Assembly: GCA_017303335.1 (NCBI GenBank)
Contig: JAFLBK010000001.1
Span: forward strand, 129,001-193,000
Direction of reading: 5' to 3'
Length of the DNA stretch: 64,000 nucleotides
DNA from: Chitinophagales bacterium
GTDB taxonomy: Bacteria; Bacteroidota; Bacteroidia; Chitinophagales; Chitinophagaceae
A program made the position numbers and the translations under genes. Below are positions 18,484-27,446 of the stretch, one piece after another. A model generated the notes under the pieces. That model saw only the letters and a list, made by a program, of their open reading frames with translations. It searched no databases and was not told the DNA's origin. Every line of letters starts with the position of its first letter. Positions within the stretch are counted from its first letter, which is position 1.

Positions 18484-18966
18484 TTGCTGCTGTTGCTATT
18501 AAGCCAGGGTGGGTACCAGGTATTTTTCGCCATACGCCAACACGAGATCAAAGAAGAGAACAAGCAACGCCTCCTCGCCGGTTTACCCCTTCATGCGCTG
18601 GATGTTGTGGAGGCAGACCGCTACCAGGCCGATATCGAATGGGAAGAAGAAGGCAGGGAATTCTACCTGCACGGACAACTCTACGATGTGGCGTACACCA
18701 AAACGATAGATGGCAAAAAATATATTTACTGCCTGAACGATGCCCGGGAGGAAAAACTGCTTGACCGACTTGCGGGTATCGCTGGCCGGCAATCCGGGCA
18801 GAACCAACACAATCAAAACCCGGATATTCCTTTTTTCAACGCAGAGTTCATTGCCGGAGCTGAAGTAGATCCGGTGCTCTTACCGGAAATAAAAACAGCA
18901 TACGCTGAATACGATAACAAACTGATTTCTGCCACCGCAGATATACCCCATGCGCCCCCTGATTAA
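18484..18966 (+). CDS. Small exported or membrane-anchored protein of unknown function
   Basis: About 160 residues with no ATG: the frame is open from just after a stop at 18415-18417, and candidate starts are ATT at 18472 or TTG at 18484. A Leu-rich hydrophobic helix comes first, preceded by Lys-Arg in the ATT version, like a signal peptide or membrane anchor. The next part is charged (QHEIKEENKQRLLAG), then a beta-rich section DIEWEEEGREFYLHGQLYDV and KKYIYCLNDAREEKLLD, and a polar Gln/Asn tail. It has the look of small Bacteroidota proteins that follow a membrane anchor with a 'Q-x-E-I-K-x-E-x-K' helix. It lies between the two giants, 26 bp before the second, so both may share a transcript. 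Confidence 0.6.
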   Translation: MLLLLLSQGGYQVFFAIRQHEIKEENKQRLLAGLPLHALDVVEADRYQADIEWEEEGREFYLHGQLYDVAYTKTIDGKKYIYCLNDAREEKLLDRLAGIAGRQSGQNQHNQNPDIPFFNAEFIAGAEVDPVLLPEIKTAYAEYDNKLISATADIPHAPPD

Positions 18967-18992
18967 AAACTAAAATATCAAACAGGAATTTT

Positions 18993-21900
18993 ATGAAACA
19001 TTTCTCCTCCTTACGGAATCTGTTTTTCGGAATGCTGGCTGGCTTTTTCATTGCACTGACTGGTTGCGATGAAAAAGTGGCGCAACCGTATGAATCAGAA
19101 GCCGACCGTTACGATGGCCCGGGTAAGGCCGTTGAATTTGAAATTGAACGAACCCGCGACCTTTCAACCGGGAAGGTTCCCTGGCCAAAGCTATGGGAAG
19201 CCATCCAGGCTACCGAGCAAATGAAAGGCGCTTCCTCAAACATCGTCGCCAACCTGGTTTGGTCGGAAAGAGGATCGAATGGAGACTTCTCCATCGGGGG
19301 CAACTCAAGGCCGAACAATGATCAAACAGCCGGTCGTATCCGTGCAGCGATGATCGATTCGCTGGATCCGACACACAATACGGTTTGGGTTGGTGGCGTA
19401 GACGGAGGTCTGTGGAAAACAACCGACATCACCGCCTCCCCTGCAACCTGGACCCTCGTCAATGATTTCCTGAGTAACCTGGCCGTATCGGCTATCTGCC
19501 AGGATCCCCGCCCGGGTTTCCAGAACATCATGTATTTCTGTACCGGCGAATCATTCTCGAATGCAGACGCTGTTCGGGGCGTTGGTGTTTTTAAAAGCAC
19601 CGACGCCGGCGCTACCTGGAATTTTCTGTCCAGCTCCAGCACCTATACCAGCTGTACCCGGATCGTGTGCGACTACCAGGGTAATGTATACTTAGGCACC
19701 CGGAATACCGGGTTGCTGCGTTCCACCGACGGTGGTACCACCTGGACCACCATCACACCCAATGGCATCGGCAGCAGTGTTTGTGACCTGGAGATCAGTT
19801 CTACTTCAGGCCCGGGAAGGCTGCACGTAGCTACCGGAATTTTCAGCACTTCCGGATATGCCTATACCGATAACCCGTCTACGGTAACTGCCGGAACCTG
19901 GACCTCGCCTACAACACCTTTCACAACGTTCAGTCAACGCACTGAATTAGGTATAAATGGAAATACGCTGTATGCCTGCCCGGATAATGCCAGCCACCAG
20001 GTGCCAACCATCTGGAAGTCGACCGACGGCGGAACGAATTGGGTAGCAACGGCCGGACAACCAACCAGCGGATGGGCCAGCGGCCAGGGCTGGTATTCTT
20101 TGTCGTGCGGCATTAACCCGGCAAACAGCGATGAATGTATTGTAGGCGGACTTGACTGTTATAAAACCACCAATGGCGGCGCCAGCTGGACGAGGATATC
20201 TACCTGGGTAGGTACCACCGGGCAGTATGTACATGCCGACCAGCACAATATTCAATGGTGGGATGGCGGAAGCAAGCTGCTGTTCGCCTGCGACGGTGGT
20301 ATACACTACTCTTCCAACGGAGGTACTACCATCCGCGACCGGAATAAAGGCCTTCGCCTGAAACAATTTTATTCGATCGCCATACATCCTACGCTCACAA
20401 ATCATTTCATTGCAGGTGCGCAGGATAACGGCATGCACAGGTTGAATCACCCGGGCCTGGATAGCTCGGTGGAAGTGGTGGGTGGTGATGGTTGTTACGC
20501 GGCCATCGACCAGGATGAACCACAATATCAATACGGGTCTTATGTATATAACGTATACCGCAGAAGCACTTCCAACGGTAACAACAACACCTGGAGCACG
20601 CCGATCAATAACCAATCGACCGGTCGGTTTGTAAACCCGTGGGACCTTGACAATATTCAGAACATCATCTACGCCTGTAATAATGCCGGAACCTTCCTTC
20701 GCTGGAACAACCCGCAAACAGGATCTTCTACCGATGTAGTTTCTGTGACCGCATTCAATAACCAGAATGTATCCGCTGTGCACGCATCGCCGTACACACC
20801 CAACCGTGTTTATTTCGGTACCGGTAACGGAACACTCACCGTTGTAGATAATGCCCATACGGGAACTTCATTTGCAGGAACGCAGATCAATAGCGGATCG
20901 GGTATGCCGGCAGGCTATATCAATTGCGTGGTCACCGGTTCCGACGACCAGCACCTGCTGGTATGTTTCACCAACTATGGAGCACAGAATGTATGGAGCA
21001 CGACCAATGGCGGCACCACCTGGACAGCCATTGATGGAAACCTTCCGGATATGCCTGTACGCTGGGCTTTGTTTCATCCGGATACCGATACCAAAGCATT
21101 CATCGCAACAGAAACGGGTGTATGGGAAACCGACCTGATCAATGGCGGCAGTACGGTATGGACTCCCAGCACCACCTTTCCGACTGTAAGAACGGATATG
21201 ATTAAGTACCGTGCATCCGACCGCACCATTGCTGCCGGCACACACGGACGTGGTATCTGGACAGCCACCATACCGGGTGCAAGTTGTACTCCGGCTTCCA
21301 TCGCCACACAACCGGTAAACGCAACGATATGCGCCGGCAATAACAGCAGCTTCTCAGTTGTGGCAGCCGGTACAGCACCCTTCGGTTACCAATGGCAGGT
21401 GAGCACCACCGGTTGCGGCGGCGCCTTCACCAATATTACCAACGGCGGCGTGTACAGTGGCGCTACCTCCGCAACACTCACCATCACCGGCGCTACAGCC
21501 GGCATGAATGGATATGGTTACCGCTGCGTGGTCACCGGAAACTGTGCGCCGCTTACCGTCAACTCCAACTGTGCGTCGCTGACCGTGAACGCGGCTTCGG
21601 CGATAACCGTTCAGCCTCCGCCAACGGCCACAATCTGTGCGCCCAACGCGGTAAACATCGGGCTCACCGCCACCGGCACCTCACTGACCTACCAATGGCA
21701 GATCAGTACGAATGGTGGTGGTACATGGACCAACCTGGCCAACGCTTCACCGTATTCAAATGTTACGACTGCTTCGCTCACCATCAACCCAACCGCTACG
21801 TCGATGAACGGAAATCAATTCCGTTGTATCGTTGGCAGCAGTTGCGGCAACCTTACCTCGAACGTGACGACGCTGACCGTGAACAGCGCTCCGGCGATCA

Positions 21901-24779
21901 CCGCACAACCGGCGAACGTTTCTTCCTGTGCCGGAAACCCGGCATCCTTCTCGGTTACCGCTACCGGTTCCTCCCTTACCTATCAATGGCAGGAAAGCAC
22001 CAATGGCGGCGGCACCTGGGGTAACCTGGCCAACGGAGCCCCGTATTCTAATGTGACGACGGCTACCTTGACCATCAACCCAACCGCAGTGGGTATGAAT
22101 AACTACCAATACCGTTGCATCGTTACCGGAGTTTGCGGAAGCCCGGCAACATCCGGCGCGGGTATACTTACAGTGGGAACGGCTTTGTCGATCACCGGCC
22201 AACCGGTGAATGCAACTGTATGCGCAGGCGATAATACCGGCTTCTCCATTACCACCAGCGGAACGGTTATCAGCTATCAATGGCAGGAAAGCATCAATGG
22301 AGGCGGTACTTGGAATAATATCACCAACGGCGGTATCTATGCGGGCGCCAGCACTGCAAACCTGAGCCTTACAGGCGTTACCGGCACGATGAACAATTAC
22401 CAGTATCGTTGCGTGGTTACCGGAAGCTGTACGCCGATCAACTCGGGCGTAGGTATACTCACCGTAAATACACCGGCGAACATCACAGCACAACCCGGCA
22501 ACAGTTCGATCTGTGCAACACAAAACACATCCTTCTCGGTTACCGCTACCGGATCTTCACTTACCTATCAATGGCAGGTAAGTACCGGTGGCTGCGCCGG
22601 TCCGTGGAACAATATTGCCAACGGGGCTCCGTATTCGGGGGCTACCAGCGCCACGCTTACCATCACCGGAGCGTCAACGGCTTTATCGGGTAATGGATAC
22701 AGGTGTATCGTTACAGGCGTTTGTGCGCCGCTGACCGCAACATCAAACTGCGGAATACTTACCGTCAATACACCGATCAGCATCAGCACGCAGCCACTAA
22801 ACGCAACGCTATGCGCAGGTCAGAACACATCGTTTACCGTGGCGGCAACCGGCACATCTCCAACCTATCAATGGCAGGAAAGCACCAATGGCGGCGGTAC
22901 CTGGAATAACATCAGCAACGGAGGCATCTACGGCGGAGCAACTTCCACAACGCTTACGCTCACGGGCGTAACAGCCGGCATGAACAACAACCAATATCGT
23001 TGCGTGGTTTCCGGCGCGGCAGGTTGCGGACCAGCCAATTCATCCGCCGCGATACTCACTGTAAATACAGCCCCTGCGATCACGACACAGCCGGCCAACA
23101 CCACCATCTGCGCAACACAGAACACAACGTTCAGCGTGGTTGCCAGTGGTACAGGTATCAGTTACCAATGGCAGGAGAGTATCAACGGATGCGCAGGTCC
23201 CTGGAACAATATTGCCAACGGCGGCGTTTACAGTGGGGCCACCACCAGCTCACTCACCCTTACGGCCGCACCCGTTTCGATGAACGGCTATGCCTACCGC
23301 TGTGTGATTACCGGAACCTGTGCGCCGGCTGCTACATCCAGTTGTGCGCAACTGACGGTAAATACACCGCTTAACATTACCACACAGCCCGTCAACTCCA
23401 CCGTATGTGCGGGAGCCAATACCAACTTCAGTGTGGCCGTAACGGGTACCACACCCGGTTACCAATGGCAGGAAAGCACCAACGGCGGAACGACCTGGAC
23501 CAATATCAGCAATGGTGGTATCTATGGAGGGGCCACGACAAATACATTATCACTCACAGGCGTTACGGCCGGCATGAACGGCAACCTGTACCGTTGCGTG
23601 GTTTCCGCAGCCACGGCCTGCGCTTCATTGAATTCCGGAAGCGCAACACTGAATGTGAATACCGCCCCGGCGATCACTACGCAACCGGCGGCAGGCGCTG
23701 CTGTATGCGCCGGACAGGTGAAAGCCTATACTGTTTCGGCCAACGGCACAGCGCTGACCTACCAATGGCAGGAAAGCACCAACGGCGGCACTACCTGGAC
23801 CAATATCACAAACGGTGGTATCTATGGTGGAGCTACCACCGCCACACTTACCCTTACCGGTGTAACCGTGGCCATGAACAATAACCAGTATCGCTGCATC
23901 ATCAGTGGTACCTGTGCCCCATCGGCCACATCCAATGCCGTAACCATTACGGTACAAACGCCGATCAGCATCAGCACCGCACCTGCCGACGCGGCCATCT
24001 GCGCAACGGGTACTACCAGCTTCAGTACAGCAGCCAGCGGTACCACACCTACCTATCAATGGCAGGAAAGCACCAACGGCGGCACTACCTGGACCAATAT
24101 TACCAATGGAGGTATGTACAGCGGCGCCACCACCACCACACTCACCCTCACCGGTGTAACAGCCGGCATGAACGGGTATCGTTACAGGGCCGTGGTTACC
24201 GGAACAACCGCATGTGGCGCTGTGAATACGGCAAGCGCTGCGCTTATTGTTAACCCGCAGCCTACGGTAACATTAACCGCTGCTCCATACACCCGGTTAT
24301 TGCCGGGCAGAACAACGCTGATCAGCGCTTCGGTGAACCCGGCCATTCCGTTCACTGCGGTATGGACACTCAACGGAACACCGATCACACCAACGGGTAA
24401 TACCTATACAGCGGATGTAAATCACCTCGGCACCTACACCGTGGTAGCCACCATCGGAACCTGTACATCGTTACCCGGCAGTATTGTGATCGCGGATTCA
24501 GCCAGCAGCAAACTCTGGATCTACCCGAGTCCGAACAGGGGCCAGTTCACGGTTTCTTACTATGTTCCCGGAGCGTCATCGAACAATACCAGCACGCAGA
24601 ACCTGACAATTTATGCCAGCGATGGCCGGTTGGTATACAACAAGCGGCTCACCATCACGCAGCCTTACCAACTGGAAGCAGTTGATCTGCGCAGGCATGG
24701 CGCCGATGTATACATTGTTGTATTGAGGGATGCCAGTGGCAAAAAGATCAAGACCGGAGAAGTAGTAGTAACCCGCTAA
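18993..24779 (+). CDS. Giant T9SS surface protein: BNR propeller plus ten Ig-like repeats
   Basis: A 1928-residue protein. The N-terminal signal ends in a lipobox-like LTGC (Cys near residue 25) followed by Asp-Glu-Lys, suggesting lipidation. Residues about 70-760 are a beta-propeller with Asp-box turns (STDGGTTW, STDGGTNW, TTNGGASW, TTNGGTTW), related in style to the sortilin-like protein at 5535-8639. Ten Ig-like repeats follow (about 766-1755), then a linker domain and a type A T9SS sorting domain (about 1838-1928, opening LWIYPSPNRG and ending GKKIKTGEVVVTR). The whole tail is homologous to that of the metalloprotease giant. Combining a lipobox with a T9SS sorting domain is unusual. Likely a surface adhesin or binding protein; ligand unknown. 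Confidence 0.92.
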   Translation: MKHFSSLRNLFFGMLAGFFIALTGCDEKVAQPYESEADRYDGPGKAVEFEIERTRDLSTGKVPWPKLWEAIQATEQMKGASSNIVANLVWSERGSNGDFSIGGNSRPNNDQTAGRIRAAMIDSLDPTHNTVWVGGVDGGLWKTTDITASPATWTLVNDFLSNLAVSAICQDPRPGFQNIMYFCTGESFSNADAVRGVGVFKSTDAGATWNFLSSSSTYTSCTRIVCDYQGNVYLGTRNTGLLRSTDGGTTWTTITPNGIGSSVCDLEISSTSGPGRLHVATGIFSTSGYAYTDNPSTVTAGTWTSPTTPFTTFSQRTELGINGNTLYACPDNASHQVPTIWKSTDGGTNWVATAGQPTSGWASGQGWYSLSCGINPANSDECIVGGLDCYKTTNGGASWTRISTWVGTTGQYVHADQHNIQWWDGGSKLLFACDGGIHYSSNGGTTIRDRNKGLRLKQFYSIAIHPTLTNHFIAGAQDNGMHRLNHPGLDSSVEVVGGDGCYAAIDQDEPQYQYGSYVYNVYRRSTSNGNNNTWSTPINNQSTGRFVNPWDLDNIQNIIYACNNAGTFLRWNNPQTGSSTDVVSVTAFNNQNVSAVHASPYTPNRVYFGTGNGTLTVVDNAHTGTSFAGTQINSGSGMPAGYINCVVTGSDDQHLLVCFTNYGAQNVWSTTNGGTTWTAIDGNLPDMPVRWALFHPDTDTKAFIATETGVWETDLINGGSTVWTPSTTFPTVRTDMIKYRASDRTIAAGTHGRGIWTATIPGASCTPASIATQPVNATICAGNNSSFSVVAAGTAPFGYQWQVSTTGCGGAFTNITNGGVYSGATSATLTITGATAGMNGYGYRCVVTGNCAPLTVNSNCASLTVNAASAITVQPPPTATICAPNAVNIGLTATGTSLTYQWQISTNGGGTWTNLANASPYSNVTTASLTINPTATSMNGNQFRCIVGSSCGNLTSNVTTLTVNSAPAITAQPANVSSCAGNPASFSVTATGSSLTYQWQESTNGGGTWGNLANGAPYSNVTTATLTINPTAVGMNNYQYRCIVTGVCGSPATSGAGILTVGTALSITGQPVNATVCAGDNTGFSITTSGTVISYQWQESINGGGTWNNITNGGIYAGASTANLSLTGVTGTMNNYQYRCVVTGSCTPINSGVGILTVNTPANITAQPGNSSICATQNTSFSVTATGSSLTYQWQVSTGGCAGPWNNIANGAPYSGATSATLTITGASTALSGNGYRCIVTGVCAPLTATSNCGILTVNTPISISTQPLNATLCAGQNTSFTVAATGTSPTYQWQESTNGGGTWNNISNGGIYGGATSTTLTLTGVTAGMNNNQYRCVVSGAAGCGPANSSAAILTVNTAPAITTQPANTTICATQNTTFSVVASGTGISYQWQESINGCAGPWNNIANGGVYSGATTSSLTLTAAPVSMNGYAYRCVITGTCAPAATSSCAQLTVNTPLNITTQPVNSTVCAGANTNFSVAVTGTTPGYQWQESTNGGTTWTNISNGGIYGGATTNTLSLTGVTAGMNGNLYRCVVSAATACASLNSGSATLNVNTAPAITTQPAAGAAVCAGQVKAYTVSANGTALTYQWQESTNGGTTWTNITNGGIYGGATTATLTLTGVTVAMNNNQYRCIISGTCAPSATSNAVTITVQTPISISTAPADAAICATGTTSFSTAASGTTPTYQWQESTNGGTTWTNITNGGMYSGATTTTLTLTGVTAGMNGYRYRAVVTGTTACGAVNTASAALIVNPQPTVTLTAAPYTRLLPGRTTLISASVNPAIPFTAVWTLNGTPITPTGNTYTADVNHLGTYTVVATIGTCTSLPGSIVIADSASSKLWIYPSPNRGQFTVSYYVPGASSNNTSTQNLTIYASDGRLVYNKRLTITQPYQLEAVDLRRHGADVYIVVLRDASGKKIKTGEVVVTR
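21290..24256 (+). repeat. Ten ~297-bp coding repeats (Ig-like) in the BNR giant
   Basis: Units start near 21290, 21592, 21883, 22174, 22466, 22767, 23065, 23361, 23657 and 23956. Units 6-10 alternate strictly between TP(I/L)-opening and TAP-opening types; units 1-5 are more divergent. Short blocks such as CAATGGCAGGAAAGCACCAA recur nearly unchanged. Confidence 0.92.
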
Positions 24780-24801
24780 CTGATCTTCGGAAATTGCATA
24801 C

Positions 24802-24834
24802 AACTCCCGTTACTTCTGTAACGGGAGTTTTTTT
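24802..24834 (+). terminator. Strong terminator after the BNR giant
   Basis: AACTCCCGTTAC (24802-24813) pairs perfectly with GTAACGGGAGTT (24818-24829) around TTCT, followed by a T-run that reaches the stop codon of the convergent glycosylase gene. Confidence 0.95.
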
Positions 24835-25444
24835 ATTTAACCGGGGAGCCGCTGACGAAAGGATTTCCCCGGAGATAGAAGCGATAGGGATAGTCCGCTG
24901 CCGGAAGGCCGGCGCCCTCCACACCAATGCGCTTGCTGGTTCCGATCATGGCATCATCAATACGGAAAGCATCTTCGGCCAGGTAGATGACCGAACCAAC
25001 CAGTGAAGCCCCCGAATGCGATTTTGCGATGCCCAGCGAACGGGCCGCATTGCCAGGTCCTTTGGTGAGTGTATGATCCGCTTTTTTCTTACCCGTACGC
25101 TGAAGCATAAGATCAACTCCTTTTAACGGCTCTACGGCCCGGATCAGCACGGCATCGGGAACATCCTTCTTATTGGTGACCACATTGAACAGGTGATGCA
25201 TGCCATAACAGATATAAACGTAGGCTGTTCCCGGAGCCGCATACATGTGCTCGTTGCGTGGGGTTCTTCGTCCGTGGAACGAATGAGAGGCCCGGTCGGT
25301 TAACCCGATATACGCTTCCGTTTCCACGATGCGGCCGGAACTGGTAAAGCCGTCGAAACGGGTGACGATTATTTTACCGAGTAACTCACGGGCGATCGCG
25401 ATGACATCGGTTCGATCGTAAAATTGAAGGGGCAACTTCTTCAT
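24833..25444 (-). CDS. DNA-3-methyladenine glycosylase (AAG/Mpg family)
   Basis: A 203-residue base-excision repair enzyme that removes alkylated purines such as 3-methyladenine and hypoxanthine. Family signatures: LLGKIIVTRFDG near the start, IVETEAYIGLTDRASHSFHGRRTPRN with the catalytic Glu in ETEAY, AAPGTAYVYICYGMHHLFNVV with the intercalating-tyrosine region, and LTKGPGNAARSLGI. Length matches bacterial members. It is convergent with the giant and divergent from the EI24 gene (57 bp between starts). Confidence is very high. Confidence 0.95.
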   Translation of the reverse strand: MKKLPLQFYDRTDVIAIARELLGKIIVTRFDGFTSSGRIVETEAYIGLTDRASHSFHGRRTPRNEHMYAAPGTAYVYICYGMHHLFNVVTNKKDVPDAVLIRAVEPLKGVDLMLQRTGKKKADHTLTKGPGNAARSLGIAKSHSGASLVGSVIYLAEDAFRIDDAMIGTSKRIGVEGAGLPAADYPYRFYLRGNPFVSGSPVK

Positions 25445-25501
25445 TATATTCCTAACTTTAAAGCTAAAATACAGAATAGGCGTACGCCAAACTCACCCCG
25501 C

Positions 25502-26281
25502 ATGCTCAAGGAGATCATCACATCGGTTCAGGCCTATTTCCAGGCACACCGGTTCATCATCAAACACCGATTGTGGAAATGGATCTTCATTCCGGGACTG
25601 ATCTATGCGGCGCTTTTCCTGCTGGGTATTTATCTTTTCATGCAATCGAGCAACAGCGCCATCGAATACATGCTGCTTAAAAGCGGTTTGAAGGAGTGGA
25701 TGGAGAAGATGCAAAGCGGCTGGCTCAATTTCCTGCTCATCTTCGGGCAACTCATGCTGCAGCTGGTCATGCTGCTGTTCTATTTCTCCCTGTTCAAATA
25801 CATCTTCCTTATCATCGGCTCCCCGCTCTTCGCCTACCTGAGCGAAAAGACAGAATCGATCATCGAAGGGAAGGATTTTCCTTTCAGCGCCGGTCAATTG
25901 CTGAAAGACATCGCCCGGGGCATCAAACTCGCATTCCGGAACATGCTCTGGCAGACGGTGTATACGATTTCCATCCTGATACTTACGTTTGTACCGGTAG
26001 TAGGATGGATAACGCCCCTGCTCGCCCTCCTGGTGGAATGTTACTACCTCGGTTTTTCCATGCTTGATTACAGTTGCGAACGGCATAAACTCTCATCAGC
26101 ACAAAGCATTCTTTTCATTGGCCGGCACAAGGGCCTGGCCATTGGTAACGGGATGATCTTTTACCTGATGCACATGATCCCCTTCCTGGGATGGATCCTG
26201 GCCCCCAGTTATGCCGTCATCGCCGCCACCATCAGTTTATTCAACGCAAAAAATGCGGGCATTACCGTACCCGGACAATAA
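25502..26281 (+). CDS. EI24/CysZ-like integral membrane protein
   Basis: A 259-residue inner-membrane protein. An in-frame upstream start (25424) would overlap the divergent glycosylase start and adds 26 residues without conservation, so the ATG before LKEIITSVQAYFQAH was chosen. About four to six hydrophobic helices are visible (FIPGLIYAALFLLGIYLF, LLIFGQLMLQLVMLLFYF, TVYTISILILTFVPVVGWITP, and the C-terminal FYLMHMIPFLGWILAPSYAV). The last helix with ...GWILAPSYAVIAAT is typical of the EI24 domain shared with CysZ sulfate permeases. No sulfate genes are near, so the substrate is unknown. It is 6 bp before the next gene, so the two form an operon. Confidence 0.82.
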   Translation: MLKEIITSVQAYFQAHRFIIKHRLWKWIFIPGLIYAALFLLGIYLFMQSSNSAIEYMLLKSGLKEWMEKMQSGWLNFLLIFGQLMLQLVMLLFYFSLFKYIFLIIGSPLFAYLSEKTESIIEGKDFPFSAGQLLKDIARGIKLAFRNMLWQTVYTISILILTFVPVVGWITPLLALLVECYYLGFSMLDYSCERHKLSSAQSILFIGRHKGLAIGNGMIFYLMHMIPFLGWILAPSYAVIAATISLFNAKNAGITVPGQ

Positions 26282-26287
26282 CGACGC

Positions 26288-26995
26288 ATGGCGCAGCCCC
26301 TTGTATACCTCGTTCCAACTGTACTGCACGAAACGGCCGTGGAAACCATTCCGCCCTACATTATCGACGCGGTGAAAGACAGCCAGGTCATCTTCGCCGA
26401 AAACGAACGAACGGCACGCCGCTTCCTGAAACGCATGAACAGGGAGATCATCATCGACAACTATGAATGGTTCGCCATTCACAAAACGGAGGAAGAGATG
26501 CTGCAGCAGTTCCGGCAGAAAATAAAGGAAGGAAAAAACATTTCGATCATCAGCGAGGCGGGTTGCCCGGGCGTTGCAGATCCCGGCCAGGCGCTGGTGG
26601 CAGCGGCGCAGGAAATGAACGCCACCCTTAAACCCCTCGTAGGACCCAGTTCGATACTGCTTGCTTTAATGGGCAGCGGCATGAGCGGCCAACAGTTCGA
26701 ATTCCTCGGCTACCTGCCCATCGACCAGGCCGAACGGGCAAAAGCGATTTCGGCCATGGAACTTACCTCGCAGAAAAAAAACAGCACCCAGATATTCATT
26801 GAAACACCTTACCGAAACGACCAGCTCCTCGAAACGATCCTGAAAATCTGCAAGCCTTCCACACGTCTTTGCATCGCCGCCGAACTGACTTCGGAGCATG
26901 AATTCCTGAAAACAAAGACCATTGCCGACTGGAAGAAAGAAAAAACCGGCCTGCACAAGAAGCCGGTGATCTTTTTACTGCATGCCGCCCGCTGA
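26288..26995 (+). CDS. RsmI-like SAM-dependent methyltransferase
   Basis: A 235-residue tetrapyrrole-methylase-fold protein (the RsmI/YraL group that 2'-O-methylates C1402 of 16S rRNA). It begins with YLVPTVLHETA where canonical RsmI has a P-T-P-I-G-N loop, has FAENERTARRFL, ISEAGCPGVADPGQALV in place of the usual DAGTPLISDPG, and PLVGPSSILLALMGSGM. It is shorter than typical RsmI (about 280) and its key motifs are shifted, fitting the divergent paralogue found in Bacteroidota. The exact target is therefore uncertain. It follows EI24 at 6 bp and ends abutting a convergent gene. Confidence 0.85.
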   Translation: MAQPLVYLVPTVLHETAVETIPPYIIDAVKDSQVIFAENERTARRFLKRMNREIIIDNYEWFAIHKTEEEMLQQFRQKIKEGKNISIISEAGCPGVADPGQALVAAAQEMNATLKPLVGPSSILLALMGSGMSGQQFEFLGYLPIDQAERAKAISAMELTSQKKNSTQIFIETPYRNDQLLETILKICKPSTRLCIAAELTSEHEFLKTKTIADWKKEKTGLHKKPVIFLLHAAR

Positions 26996-27430
26996 TCAGT
27001 GTTCAACGGGTTTGGAACTGATAATCTTATCCACGATGTACTTGCTGAAACCCCGCCAGGGAATGGCTCCCTTGTATTCTTTGTAATGCAGATCGAAATA
27101 ATTGCCGCTGTTGTTCATCAATACATTGGCGATACTGTCGTTGGTGACGGAAAATTCAAATTCATAGGAACTCACCGTGCCCGGCGCTTTGGAACGCAGG
27201 CCCGACTGGATCAGTTTTCCCTCGTAGGTTTTAAAGATATTTCCCTTCTTCACCACATAGTTCAACTCCCCGGATTTTACCCCCTCCCCAAAGACGAAAT
27301 AATATTTCCACCAAAACCCAACGGCACATGATACCAGTACAATAAATACAAACCAACGCAGGAATTTGCGGAAGCCGCCCGTTTTTTTGAGTTGCGAATT
27401 TTTTACATCGCTGAAGGTAACATCTTCCAT
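26996..27430 (-). CDS. Single-pass membrane protein of unknown function
   Basis: A 144-residue protein from the ATG before EDVTFSDVK. A longer frame from 27466 would overlap the upstream gene by 20 bp and adds only 12 unconserved residues. A short cytoplasmic N-terminus is followed by one hydrophobic helix (FLRWFVFIVLVSCAVGFWW) and an extracytoplasmic domain with YYFVFGEGVKSGELNYVVKKGNIFKTYEGKLIQSG, SYEFEFSV, and HYKEYKGAIPWRG. I recognise this as a widespread Bacteroidota family with no known function that is sometimes mislabelled as a dehydrogenase. It is co-transcribed with the M28 peptidase upstream (16 bp). Confidence 0.8.
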   Translation of the reverse strand: MEDVTFSDVKNSQLKKTGGFRKFLRWFVFIVLVSCAVGFWWKYYFVFGEGVKSGELNYVVKKGNIFKTYEGKLIQSGLRSKAPGTVSSYEFEFSVTNDSIANVLMNNSGNYFDLHYKEYKGAIPWRGFSKYIVDKIISSKPVEH

Positions 27431-27446
27431 GATCTTGTTATTGAAG

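Noticed and set aside
16169..24256. Repetitive DNA in the giants considered as non-coding or CRISPR-like repeats
   Set aside because: The repeats are in frame, ~294-297 bp long, and encode Ig-like domains with conserved Cys residues.
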